DNA of 64,000 bases from NCBI RefSeq assembly GCF_000953655.1, contig NZ_LN681225.1, positions 1,008,001-1,072,000 on the forward strand. The letters run 5' to 3'. The notes under the pieces were generated by a model. That model saw nothing but the letters and a program-made list of their open reading frames with translations. It ran no database searches and was not told where the DNA came from. The translations under genes were made by a program, and so were the position numbers. Origin of the DNA: Legionella hackeliae. GTDB taxonomy: Bacteria; Pseudomonadota; Gammaproteobacteria; Legionellales; Legionellaceae. Shown here one piece after another: positions 26,211-35,156 of the stretch (position 1 is the stretch's first letter; the number at the start of each line of letters is the position of its first letter).

Positions 26211-27121
26211 ATATCAATGTCTTGTGAAACAATTTTAATTTCATTATCAACATGGCTAGCAATAACTAATGTATATTCGGGTACTTCAAGCCAGGTTGTG
26301 GTGTCTTCCGTTAATGGTTCTGAGGCAATGATAATGCTGGATTTAACAGAACCTCCTTTCATTTTGTATTCATTATCATAAAAGCCATAACTATCGCCAT
26401 AAGTATACCACAGGGAATGATAACCAGAATGGGCTTCGGTTTGTGCCTCTGAATACCAACCGTAATCCAATACAAAACGAGTGGCAGCGATAAATTCACC
26501 ATTGGATAGAAATAAATTAACAGGTGAGTTAATTTTAATGTTTCGTTTTGCACGAACTCGCTGTAGAATTTTTAATGTTTCAATCACTGCCTTGGTAATT
26601 TCTTCAGTTTCGTAATTACCTACTGATGTTGAAAGCTGGGATAAAAAGACGGCATAAATCCATTCACTGTCTGTTGTACCAGTGATATCTTTCCAATACT
26701 CTGGTTTAACAAATTCCAATAAATCATAACGCATAGCCGCAAAATTACTGAGCGAACCATTATGTGCTAAAACAACATTCGAGTGAGGAAACACGAATGG
26801 ATGAACATTTTGATTCGAAATAATTTGTCTGTCGTGATAAGAAACTCCCCTTAAATGAGCAAGAAGACAATGCGGAGAGATTTTTGAAGAAAAATTTTTT
26901 AAATTCTCATCGTAAAAGGGTAACTGAGGTGTTTTATAGACATGAGGAAATCGCGAGTTATGCGAGGTGTTATCCCAGGCTGCAATGCCAAAACCCGCCA
27001 AGTTCAATAAATGGGACATATATTTAGGGTGATAACTTTGTTTGATAAAAGAGTTATCAGGCTTATAAAGTAGCTCTTCGACTAAGATAGGTTTTCCTAG
27101 ATAAGATAATATTCTGCACAT
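26207..27121 (-). CDS. Class II glutamine amidotransferase, YafJ/EgtC-type
   Basis: The protein begins MCRILSYLG, so after methionine removal Cys2 is the N-terminal nucleophile of the Ntn fold. The oxyanion motif is LAHNGSLSNF and the glutamine-binding TTDSEWIYAVFL is present. There is no synthase domain, so it belongs to the stand-alone YafJ-like group; EgtC of ergothioneine synthesis is related. Its substrate is probably a small gamma-glutamyl compound. Length is 304. It follows the cNMP-binding gene by 6 bp and is likely co-transcribed with it. Confidence 0.85.
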   Translation of the reverse strand: MCRILSYLGKPILVEELLYKPDNSFIKQSYHPKYMSHLLNLAGFGIAAWDNTSHNSRFPHVYKTPQLPFYDENLKNFSSKISPHCLLAHLRGVSYHDRQIISNQNVHPFVFPHSNVVLAHNGSLSNFAAMRYDLLEFVKPEYWKDITGTTDSEWIYAVFLSQLSTSVGNYETEEITKAVIETLKILQRVRAKRNIKINSPVNLFLSNGEFIAATRFVLDYGWYSEAQTEAHSGYHSLWYTYGDSYGFYDNEYKMKGGSVKSSIIIASEPLTEDTTTWLEVPEYTLVIASHVDNEIKIVSQDIDI

Positions 27122-27127
27122 AATTTT

Positions 27128-28159
27128 TTACCTGTTATATGTTTCAATATGAAGCCTGATATCTAACTTATCAATGGATTTTTCCAAGGCCACAAGAGAA
27201 GCGCAAATGAGAGTAAACAATTTATACCAAAGTGAAGGATGCTCTTCTTGAAAATGTTTAAGAGAAGTATCGGTTATTTTCAATAAAAGCGCCTGCTCAC
27301 ATGTTGAGAATGTCACAGTATAAGAGGAATCATTATCAATACATGCGACTCCAGCAAAAAGAGTTCCAGGTCCAATAACCGATAATTTTGCTTGTTTATT
27401 ATCGTGGACCATACTTGATTGGACAGCACCTTTAATCACGATATAACAGATAGGTTGTTGTTTCCCTTGGTAAATCAACTTGCAGTTTTTAGACGCTTCT
27501 ATTAACTCCATATTATTAAATAACTCTTGCTGTTCGTCTTTGGTAAATAAATTAAAGGGAGGGGTCTCCAGAAGTGTATTCCTTAGGTTCTCTTCAAGAG
27601 GAAGTGCTTTAGGTTGATTAAAGGTATAAGCCACCTTGCCAAAAAATGACAAGCTAATCATATTCGAGTCGGTCATATAATCAGTAACCTTATCATGCAT
27701 ACGTCTTAAACGACCACAAACCTGTCGAGAGAGAGCATCTAATAGTTTATATTTTATTTCTGGATAATAAGCGGATAAGAGCTCAAAATAAGTTTCATTG
27801 ATAAGCAGGCATCTCACTTGAGCATCTGCTACTGCTGAAGTAGGACACGGTATTTTTTCAATGAAACAAATTTCACCTAAAAAGCTACCTGGGCCTAATG
27901 ATTCGATAGTTGTAATTCCTTGCCCCATGACTCTGGCAGTGGTCGTAACTTGACCTTCAATAATGACGTAAATCCCTGTAGCTTGTTTTCCCTGCTTAAG
28001 GATAACTTCACCTGGCAAAAAATTAATAATTTTGCTGTGTTTGATGAGAATAGCTAATTCATCTTGGTTAAGATATTGCCCCAGATTACTGACTTCTAGT
28101 TGGTTCAGTAACGATTTAATGTGAGCATTATTCGCGTCTAAAAATCCACTATCCACCAC
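27128..28159 (-). CDS. Protein with two cyclic nucleotide-binding domains
   Basis: Two CNB domains are visible. The first (about 20-140) includes LPGEVILKQGKQATGIYVI, the GSFLGEICFIEKIPCPTSAVA phosphate-binding cassette (read with GE and T-S in place of the usual R-T/S), and a hinge helix. The second (about 200-320) includes KLIYQGKQQPICYIVIKG and GPGTLFAGVACIDNDSSYTV, a degenerate cassette. There is no helix-turn-helix, kinase or GAF domain, so it is not a CRP-type regulator. Legionella use cNMP-binding proteins in virulence and growth-phase control; the role here is unknown. GTG 28159 has AGAAGGAG upstream. Length is 343. Confidence 0.85.
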   Translation of the reverse strand: MVDSGFLDANNAHIKSLLNQLEVSNLGQYLNQDELAILIKHSKIINFLPGEVILKQGKQATGIYVIIEGQVTTTARVMGQGITTIESLGPGSFLGEICFIEKIPCPTSAVADAQVRCLLINETYFELLSAYYPEIKYKLLDALSRQVCGRLRRMHDKVTDYMTDSNMISLSFFGKVAYTFNQPKALPLEENLRNTLLETPPFNLFTKDEQQELFNNMELIEASKNCKLIYQGKQQPICYIVIKGAVQSSMVHDNKQAKLSVIGPGTLFAGVACIDNDSSYTVTFSTCEQALLLKITDTSLKHFQEEHPSLWYKLFTLICASLVALEKSIDKLDIRLHIETYNR

Positions 28160-28263
28160 GACGTATCCACTCCTTCTGCTGAAAATAATCCTGGTAATGA
28201 AGAGTTACAATTAATTAACTCTATTTAAAAACCATAGTACATTTTGAGAGTTAAGTTAAATAG

Positions 28264-29517
28264 TTATACTTTTAAACAGGAAAGAAATTGCTCAATATAG
28301 CGTTCCATGAATGCTTTATCTAACATGGGGTGGGTGTAAGTAAAGCACAGCATAAGTTGAGTATTCATCGTCAATACGTTAAGAAGAACGGGGATATCCG
28401 CGTTTTGACGCGAGGTACAAAAATAACAGGAGTCCCAACTTAGAAGGTTATATTGACCGCTAAAAGGCAATAGACCAAGGTTTGTGACGGTAGGTCCCAT
28501 TGAAAATTGATCAGCATGTCCGGCCCACAGCGAAAGTCCAGCAAAAATTTCACGTTTATGAAAATTTTGAGGAAAAATTGCATCCCCGGGAAGTCGAATA
28601 TTTTTTAATTGCCGCTCATAACTTGATGCCAAGACATCTAAATTACTCAATTCAGTGATGTCATGATGATAAGTAGTTACGACAGAGACATAACAACCAA
28701 AATAATTATTGGGTATTTCTGGTTGGCACCATTTTCTTAAATTAATGGGAGTATGTAGTGTTGTTGATAAATTTTGTTTTAAAATTTTGGCTAAGCACCG
28801 CAAAATCGCTGCATTAAGGAAAGCATTTACTGAGAATCCTTTCTTTTTACAATGAGTTATCAGCGTTTTTGTTGCCTCAATTGAAAGGCAATGGTAATAA
28901 TTTTTTGTGACGCGCTCACCCAAAGGCACAACATTCTGGTAATAAATAGATGTCGCAGTAAAATTAAGCGGTGGTGGAGTCTTCTGATTATTCATATGAC
29001 CTAACAACTTTTCTACTGGTGGATAAAGGCTAAAATTAGTGTCGGTATGAAGTTTTTCATAGATTTTAAATAGACTATCAAAGAAATAGGCAATAGAAAG
29101 ACCGTCGCCAATATTATGGCCAGCGATTAAGATAACCTCGTGTTCGGCTGAGGTTTCATTAAATAATAAGATTAAACGCCATTGATAATCCTGATTACGA
29201 GGCGGTCGATTTAATTCCAATTCAATCACTGCTTCCCATAAATCTGCGCGGGTTCTTGCAAGATGTTGGTAAGGAAGATAAGTTTCTTCGGCGTGATCGA
29301 TAATAAATTGTGAATTTAAAGAACCCTTTTTAACGCGGGCCCGTAATAAGGGTTGCTGAGCTTGTAAAGACTGTACTGCTTCATGAAATCGATTAAGATT
29401 AAGTTTAGGATGAGAAAATTTGGCAACAGCAGCGATTAATCCGTTTCCATGATAATTGTCATTTCCGGTTTGACATAACTCTTCCCAGTAACCCAGTTTT
29501 CTCTTTTCCTTTTTCAT
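28264..29517 (-). CDS. Condensation-fold acyltransferase (PapA/alcohol acetyltransferase-like)
   Basis: The protein (417 residues) has the chloramphenicol acetyltransferase-like double fold. The active-site motif HNIGDG (in LIAGHNIGDGLSIAYF, near residue 140) corresponds to HHxxxDG, with a gap of three residues between H and DG. The N-terminus GNGLIAAVAKFSHPKLNLNRF and the later SMGPTVTNLGLLPF fit the PapA5/AATase branch. It should transfer an acyl group to an alcohol or amine. No carrier protein or NRPS modules lie nearby, so it is a stand-alone enzyme. It lies upstream of the cNMP-binding gene on the same strand with a 104-bp gap. Confidence 0.8.
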   Translation of the reverse strand: MKKEKRKLGYWEELCQTGNDNYHGNGLIAAVAKFSHPKLNLNRFHEAVQSLQAQQPLLRARVKKGSLNSQFIIDHAEETYLPYQHLARTRADLWEAVIELELNRPPRNQDYQWRLILLFNETSAEHEVILIAGHNIGDGLSIAYFFDSLFKIYEKLHTDTNFSLYPPVEKLLGHMNNQKTPPPLNFTATSIYYQNVVPLGERVTKNYYHCLSIEATKTLITHCKKKGFSVNAFLNAAILRCLAKILKQNLSTTLHTPINLRKWCQPEIPNNYFGCYVSVVTTYHHDITELSNLDVLASSYERQLKNIRLPGDAIFPQNFHKREIFAGLSLWAGHADQFSMGPTVTNLGLLPFSGQYNLLSWDSCYFCTSRQNADIPVLLNVLTMNTQLMLCFTYTHPMLDKAFMERYIEQFLSCLKV

Positions 29518-29625
29518 ACTGGCTAATGTTGCGTAGTTATTTAGTTATCATAGCATTAATTTTTAGTAGCAAAATATAAAATGTTGGGTATTATCTTAGC
29601 GGAATATTGCTCCTGGAATGCCGGA

Positions 29626-30891
29626 ATGGATGCTAGCCAAGAATTTAAAAATTTTGATATTAAACAAATTGTTGCATGGTCACTTTATGATTTCGCCACC
29701 TCGTCCTATTTTGTTGTAATTTTTACTTTTGTTTTTGCCACTTATTTTACCAATGAAATTGCTGACGATGTCATTAGAGGGACAGCACTTTGGGGCTATA
29801 CCGTTTCGGCCTCGGCATTATTAGTGGCAATCATGAGTCCTTTTGCTGGAGCAATTGCTGATTACGGCGGTCATCACAAAGGATGGTTATTTTTTTGTAC
29901 CTATCTTGCTGTAATATCCATAGCTTTTTTATGGTTCGCTTATCCTGACGAAGGCTCGATTCCTTTAGCGTTGAGCTGTATTTTTATAAGCAGTTTTGCT
30001 CTGGAAGTCGGAGCTGTTTTTTATAATGCTTTTCTGATAAGACTCGCGCCAATTAGCTATCTGGGACGTATTTCAGGTTGGGCGTGGGGATGTGGTTATT
30101 TAGGTGGTCTTTTATGTCTAATCATCGCCTTGTATGCTTTTGTTGATGGAGGGATTGGACTTTGGTTAGGCAAGGAAAATTATGCCAACGTGCGTGCTGT
30201 AACACTATTGGTCGCATTGTGGCTTGCTATTTTTAGTTTACCCTTATTTTTAATAGTTCAACAAAAGCCTGGGAAAAAGCCAAGCCCCCATGATGCTATC
30301 AAAAAAGGGACAAAAGAGCTATTTAACACGTTAAGAGGTTTGGTAAACCAAAGGAATTTATTGTTCTTTTTAATTGCTCGAATTATCTATATTGATGGCT
30401 TGGATGCATTGTTGGCTCTCGGGGGAATTTATTCGGCCGGAACATTTAAATTAAGTATCACCGAAGTTATGATTTTTGGAATTATTATCAACATTACTGC
30501 AGGAGTGGGGGCGGCTCTTTTTGCGTGGTGTGATGATTGGATTGGTTCAAAAAAGACAATTTTAATTGCCTTAGGATGTTTACTTGTTATTTATTGTTTT
30601 TTACTGTTTCTAGAAACGCCAGTTTTATTTTGGGTATTTGCCCCAGCAATTGGAATTTTTGTCGGACCGATACAGGCTGCTAGTCGAACCCTTTTAGCGC
30701 GTTTGGCGAAGCCTGAAGAAATCACCCAAATGTTTGGGCTTTATAACCTCTCTGGTAAGGCAACAAGTTTTTTAGGGCCTTTTGCTGTAGGGATTATGAC
30801 GCAATTTACCCAAAGTCAACGCATAGGAATGGCAATCCTTATTCCTTTTTTTATTGTTGGCGGCATTTTACTGTTTCAAGTTAAAGAGTAA
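29626..30891 (+). CDS. MFS transporter, UMF1/Atg22-like
   Basis: This integral membrane protein has about 12 transmembrane segments and the features of the UMF1 family related to yeast vacuolar Atg22: VAWSLYDFATSSYFVV at the start, GAIADYGGHHKGWLFF after helix 2, and SYLGRISGWAWGCGYLGGLLCL. Atg22 exports amino acids from the vacuole; bacterial substrates are not established. I prefer ATG 29626 (GCCGGA upstream) over ATG 29581, which has no binding site. Length 421. It is divergent from the acyltransferase gene. Confidence 0.87.
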   Translation: MDASQEFKNFDIKQIVAWSLYDFATSSYFVVIFTFVFATYFTNEIADDVIRGTALWGYTVSASALLVAIMSPFAGAIADYGGHHKGWLFFCTYLAVISIAFLWFAYPDEGSIPLALSCIFISSFALEVGAVFYNAFLIRLAPISYLGRISGWAWGCGYLGGLLCLIIALYAFVDGGIGLWLGKENYANVRAVTLLVALWLAIFSLPLFLIVQQKPGKKPSPHDAIKKGTKELFNTLRGLVNQRNLLFFLIARIIYIDGLDALLALGGIYSAGTFKLSITEVMIFGIIINITAGVGAALFAWCDDWIGSKKTILIALGCLLVIYCFLLFLETPVLFWVFAPAIGIFVGPIQAASRTLLARLAKPEEITQMFGLYNLSGKATSFLGPFAVGIMTQFTQSQRIGMAILIPFFIVGGILLFQVKE

Positions 30892-30950
30892 AATGGTTAA
30901 TCGATTAATTTTAAAACTGTTTAGTTTAATAATTATGAGGGAAATGATAC

Positions 30951-30976
30951 ATACATAACCAAAAAATGGCTATGTA
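30951..30976. terminator. Hairpin between convergent genes
   Basis: ATACATAACCA and TGGCTATGTAT form an 11-base stem with one mismatch around a short A-rich loop, between the transporter and the convergent orphan gene. It may serve both transcripts. Confidence 0.55.
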
Positions 30977-31003
30977 TCAATCATTTATAGTTGTGAATAT
31001 TAA

Positions 31004-31483
31004 TTAATCCATTTTAAAACGTGCGGCTAGCTCACGCTGAGGAGCTTCAATTTCTGCTTTGGCATCTGCTATTCTCTGGTGTAATTCTGTATCGAGAGCT
31101 TTGAAGAGGGGTGCTGTTGCTTTATCAGCGCTTGCCTGGATTATTTCAAAAATTGAATTTGCTAAATGCAACTTATAATACTTGTAACTGATTTCAAGCT
31201 TGTTAAGCTCTACATTTGACAACATTAAATTATTGGCCCTTCCATCAGGAAGCAGTATGCTAACTGTTGTGTAGCCTTTTGTAGAGCTTGGTCTAAAAAG
31301 GATACCTTGTAATGATGTATCTTTCTTTAACAAAACTGCAACATTGTCTTTATTTGCATCGCTCCGATAATTAGAATGACAAACAATGCTCCAAGGCGGG
31401 TTAAACGGGCTCGGTAAGGAACCCATACCTGTTTTCGTTGCTCTTAAAATGTCTTCTTCGCTAGGTTCTTCTTTTGAGTACAT
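31004..31483 (-). CDS. Orphan protein, 159 residues
   Basis: I do not recognise it. The N-terminal half seems beta-rich (DNVAVLLKKDTSLQGILF, GYTTVSILLPDGRANNLML). The C-terminal half is a long amphipathic helix rich in Ala, Glu and Lys (about 100-159) that ends LAARFKMD. There is no signal peptide or membrane segment. It follows the Cys-His-Asp protein gene on the same strand (62-bp gap), so the two may be co-transcribed. A Dot/Icm substrate is possible but unsupported. Confidence 0.55.
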   Translation of the reverse strand: MYSKEEPSEEDILRATKTGMGSLPSPFNPPWSIVCHSNYRSDANKDNVAVLLKKDTSLQGILFRPSSTKGYTTVSILLPDGRANNLMLSNVELNKLEISYKYYKLHLANSIFEIIQASADKATAPLFKALDTELHQRIADAKAEIEAPQRELAARFKMD

Positions 31484-31544
31484 AAAATTTAGCCTTTTAA
31501 TGAAAGTAGAAAATTATACCTATTTATTCTTAAGAAAAAATTTT

Positions 31545-32243
31545 TTAGTGGGTTCGACTACTTATTGAAGTAGAATGCTCTGCTGTACTTGGCTTACAGT
31601 CTTGATATTTTTTAACTTGGTGCCAATCCTCAATAAATTCCGCTATCACGTGGTTATCTAATTGATGTACTTCAGGATCATAAGAAACATAAACTACAGT
31701 GTTTGATGATTCTCTAAATTGACAGGATTGCAAGAAGTTCCCCATTTCGCTGGCAAGATAAATTTTCTTAAGATAAGGGTCAACTACAAATGTTTCGTTG
31801 GTGGATTTAACCATGAGAAAAACATGACTATCTGACGTGCTATTCCCTCGAATGCGAAAAACTTCACTCTGGATATTTGCGTGCTTTAAAAGAATATGTG
31901 TATAAATTGCAAACTCATAACAATTCCCAGTCTTTTGAGTTTTGATCATTCTTTCGAATAGCTTTAAAAAAAGTGTATCCGTTAAGGATGTCACTCCCTT
32001 TATCAGAGAAAAAATAGTTGCATTGCCATTTTGTCGAGATTGTTCGACAGCTGTAGCATTACTTTCAAATCCAGGTAACGCTGATGTCAAAGTAATGATC
32101 TCATGAGTTTCATCAATGGTTTGTATTAACTCATTGAGTAAACAGGGGTCGATTACTTGTTGAGCATTATCGCTTACAAAGATCGATGGTATATATTTAT
32201 CAGTATTTAACAGTTCAAGAATAATTTCCGTAGAGATGCTCAT
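31545..32243 (-). CDS. Putative Cys-His-Asp hydrolase of papain/transglutaminase-like fold
   Basis: The middle of this 232-residue protein shows GNCYEFAIYTHILLK (C108 at a helix start), SDSHVFLMVKS (H140 opening a strand) and TFVVDPYLKK (D155 at a strand end). The order and spacing of Cys, His and Asp match the transglutaminase-like/papain-like core, which includes bacterial toxin proteases and acyltransferases. The N-terminal 100 residues are helical; the C-terminal 35 are polar and serine/threonine-rich. There is no export signal. Bacterial proteins of this fold are often effectors that cleave or modify host proteins; that role is inference. Confidence 0.65.
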   Translation of the reverse strand: MSISTEIILELLNTDKYIPSIFVSDNAQQVIDPCLLNELIQTIDETHEIITLTSALPGFESNATAVEQSRQNGNATIFSLIKGVTSLTDTLFLKLFERMIKTQKTGNCYEFAIYTHILLKHANIQSEVFRIRGNSTSDSHVFLMVKSTNETFVVDPYLKKIYLASEMGNFLQSCQFRESSNTVVYVSYDPEVHQLDNHVIAEFIEDWHQVKKYQDCKPSTAEHSTSISSRTH

Positions 32244-32372
32244 AGGTTTATAATCGCTTTACTATTTTGGACAAAAATATAGCAATTTAACCTTAAGAAA
32301 ATATTAATATGAATGATGAAGAGATAGCGATTCTTCTCTCAATCATTCAAAGAACAGCAAGCTTATGCGTGC

Positions 32373-32894
32373 TTAAAGGCAATCTTCAACATAATAGACT
32401 TCTGGATATTGCCCAGCATATATTCGTGTAACTTGTTTGCCATCGGTCTCAAAACGAATTGCCCGTTTATTAGTCTTATCAACCAACGTTAGATAATGTC
32501 CTTTCTTCTCGTAATGATGAGATTCTACTTGTAATTTACCTTGATACAATGCTTGAACCTTGGCTTCTGAATCTCCTATATGTGCTCCTTGAGAGGTATA
32601 AAATTTGGGGGTACTAATATTAATACGTACAATTTTGCCATTGGAAATCATAAGAGATAGGTCTTTTATACCTTTTAATGTCTCAGAATAACAACTGGTA
32701 CTTTCATAGACATCAGGCTTATTTCCAGACAATTGCACCCCTTTAATTTTGGCAGCATCCTTTAAAGTCATGCCTACCTGAAGGGGCCCAAATCCATCCG
32801 ATGATAATTTCCATTGATTTACGGTAAGTGCTAATGCTGTATTAACGATACCAATCACTAGTAATAATAAGCTGAGTCTACTTTTTATAGGCAT
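32373..32894 (-). CDS. Secreted protein with BamE/SmpA-like repeats
   Basis: A signal peptide (SRLSLLLLVIGIVNTALA) precedes a 150-residue periplasmic domain. Two segments look like related modules of the BamE/SmpA type: DGFGPLQVGMTLKDAAKIKG and AHIGDSEAKVQALYQGKL, each the start of an alpha-alpha-beta unit. Two cysteines (TSCYSET and VEDCL) may pair. No lipobox is present, so it is soluble. The function is unknown. Such proteins with DUF names are common in gammaproteobacteria. Confidence 0.65.
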   Translation of the reverse strand: MPIKSRLSLLLLVIGIVNTALALTVNQWKLSSDGFGPLQVGMTLKDAAKIKGVQLSGNKPDVYESTSCYSETLKGIKDLSLMISNGKIVRINISTPKFYTSQGAHIGDSEAKVQALYQGKLQVESHHYEKKGHYLTLVDKTNKRAIRFETDGKQVTRIYAGQYPEVYYVEDCL

Positions 32895-33020
32895 TATTTT
32901 CTCGATACAGTTGGACGCTCAGAAAGTTTTCTATTAGACCATCAATTTTTTCTAGTGACAATCTTAAGAGGTGTCTACCGTATAGATTGCTAAGACTGGG
33001 TGAATTTTGTTCCTATCTGG

Positions 33021-33273
33021 ATGCCTCGGACAAGCCGAGGCAAGTAGGCGGTGTGCCAAGCCGAGGCAAGTAGGCGGTGTGGCGAGTCGAGGCAAGTAGG
33101 CGGTGTCCCAAGTCGAGATAAGTAGGCGGTGTGCCAAGCCGAGGCAAGTAGGCAGTGTGCCAGGGCAAGGCACGTAGGGTAATGCGTATAAGCTGAGGCA
33201 CGTAGGTGGTGGACAGGCTAAAGCAAGTAGACCTACTTAATATCTACGTGCCTCGGCTTGTCCGAGGCATCCA
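33021..33273. repeat. Degenerate tandem array of about 26-bp units derived from hairpin repeat family A
   Basis: About eight units of roughly 26 bases (consensus TGCCAAGCCGAGGCAAGTAG followed by GCGGTG) run from 33028 to about 33230, becoming less alike toward the right. The left end carries the complete half TGGATGCCTCGGACAAGCCG, and an inverted complete copy (GTGCCTCGGCTTGTCCGAGG) closes the array at 33246-33273. Short ORFs on both strands here are products of the repeat. It lies in the 412-bp gap between the BamE-like protein gene and maeA. Confidence 0.88.
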
Positions 33274-33306
33274 GGAAGATGATGAATAGTGCTCAGATAC
33301 AATTAC

Positions 33307-35019
33307 TTATTTGGGCTTGTAGATATAAGGAACGTAATTGGGTGTCCATATGTGCTTACGAATATGTTTCTCAATGTCTTCGTCGGTTAAGTAATCTGCT
33401 AAGTTGGAGTTAATCGCTTCTTTGGCAACTGCAAAGGCAACTTGATAGGACACTTCACGGACTTCAGTGAGTGGGGGTAATAAATTGCCTTTCGGATCAC
33501 TTTTGGCCGGTGAACAACCTGCCAGCGCTTTTGCTGCAGCCATAAACATTTTGTCGCTGACTTGTCTTGCCTTAACAGAAATAAGTCCAAGACCCATACC
33601 TGGAAAAATATAAACATTATTCGTTTGGTCAACTCTGAACATTTTTCCATCTTTGACAATAGTACCAAATGGACTTCCAGTACCGATAACCGCACGATTA
33701 TCTGTCCAAAGCATTAAATCCGTTGGAACTGCTTCGCTGTGAGTAATGGGATTTGACAAAGGCATAATGATAGGTTGTTTAACATGAGATGCCATTTCTC
33801 GGACCAATTCTTCAGTGAATAATCCTGCCTGTCCGGACACGCCGAGCAACGCATTAGGATGAAGATTTGTAATCACATCTTTTAGGCTAATGATATCATT
33901 ATGCTCACATTTCCAATCTGCTAAAAGTTGTTTTGATTTTAAAAGTTTTTGTTGGAAAGGTAATAAATCTTTCATTCCTTCTACTAGCAAACCATACCTG
34001 TCAACCATGTAAATGCGATCACGTGCTTCTTGCTCAGAAAGACCATCATCGACCATGGCATGGACTATTAGTTCAGCAATACCACAGCCAGCTGAGCCGG
34101 CACCAACAATAACAATGCGTTGATCTCTTAAATGGATACCCGTTACTTGTACTGCTGAGAACAGTGTTCCGGTAGCAATGGCTGCAGTGCCTTGTACGTC
34201 ATCATTAAAGGTGCAAAGCTCTGTGCGGTAGCGATCCAATAAACGTGTCGCATTTTGTAAAGCAAAGTCTTCCCACTGTAACAATACATGTGGAAAGCGT
34301 TTTTTCAATGCTTTAATAAATGCCTCTACGAAATCATCGTAGTCTTGACCCCGAATACGCTCATGTCGCCAACCTATGTAGAGCGGATCTTTTCTAAGTT
34401 CATCATTATTGGTCCCTGTGTCCAGCAAAATAGGTAACGTGGTAGAAGGGTGGATACCCGAACAAGCACAATAGAGAGCAAGTTTTCCGATAGGAATTCC
34501 CATGCCGCCAGCACCTTGATCTCCTAAACCTAAAATACGCTCCCCATCAGAAACAACGATGGCTTTTACCTGATCAAAGCGTGGATTTTCGAGTATCTGG
34601 TCAATCCGATTACGATAAGGATAGGCAATGAAAACGCCACGGGGACGGCGATAGATGTGGCTAAAATTTAAACAAGCATCACCCACAACGGGTGTGTAAA
34701 CAATCGGCATAATCTCGGTTATATGTTCGCAAAGTAAACTGTAATAGAGAGTTTCATTTGAATCTTGTAGGTCTCGCAGGTAAATATATTTTTCCAAATC
34801 GGTTGCTTTACTTTTAAAGGCGGCATAGGAGCGATTTCTTTGTTCTACAATATTGCTTTCCTCTGGAGGCAGGAGACCAAATAAGCTAAACTCAGCGCGT
34901 TCTTCATTAGAAAAGCTGGTGCCCTTATTAAGGATGGGATTTGAGATTAGAGAGTAATCTTTAACATTCACTTCAAGATACGTTTGTCCTTTCTCGTCTA
35001 GCTTACGTGTATAATCCAT
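33307..35019 (-). CDS. maeA: NAD-dependent malic enzyme (oxaloacetate-decarboxylating)
   Basis: The enzyme converts malate to pyruvate and CO2 with reduction of NAD. At 570 residues it is the long SfcA/MaeA type. Visible are GLLPPEESNIVEQ, the YTPVVGDACL motif, SDGERILGLGDQGAGGMGIPIGK in the malate-binding region, FNDDVQGTAAIA, the Rossmann motif VGAGSAGCGIAE, and LSNPITHSEAVP. AAGGAGAG precedes the ATG. It stands alone and probably links amino-acid carbon to pyruvate. Confidence 0.96.
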   Translation of the reverse strand: MDYTRKLDEKGQTYLEVNVKDYSLISNPILNKGTSFSNEERAEFSLFGLLPPEESNIVEQRNRSYAAFKSKATDLEKYIYLRDLQDSNETLYYSLLCEHITEIMPIVYTPVVGDACLNFSHIYRRPRGVFIAYPYRNRIDQILENPRFDQVKAIVVSDGERILGLGDQGAGGMGIPIGKLALYCACSGIHPSTTLPILLDTGTNNDELRKDPLYIGWRHERIRGQDYDDFVEAFIKALKKRFPHVLLQWEDFALQNATRLLDRYRTELCTFNDDVQGTAAIATGTLFSAVQVTGIHLRDQRIVIVGAGSAGCGIAELIVHAMVDDGLSEQEARDRIYMVDRYGLLVEGMKDLLPFQQKLLKSKQLLADWKCEHNDIISLKDVITNLHPNALLGVSGQAGLFTEELVREMASHVKQPIIMPLSNPITHSEAVPTDLMLWTDNRAVIGTGSPFGTIVKDGKMFRVDQTNNVYIFPGMGLGLISVKARQVSDKMFMAAAKALAGCSPAKSDPKGNLLPPLTEVREVSYQVAFAVAKEAINSNLADYLTDEDIEKHIRKHIWTPNYVPYIYKPK

Positions 35020-35156
35020 AATTTCTCTCCTTGATTTTCCTACAGTATAGTATGATTCGGAAAATTAAAGCATTTTTTGATTTAATTGAGATAGCTCTCA
35101 ATCGCTAGATTAGCTATAGTGAAGAAAAAGCCTTTTATAAGCCAAGGATTGTGGTA

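Noticed and set aside
32964-33201. Short proline-rich reading frames on the minus strand
   Set aside because: They are artefacts of the tandem repeat, with repetitive translation and no binding sites.
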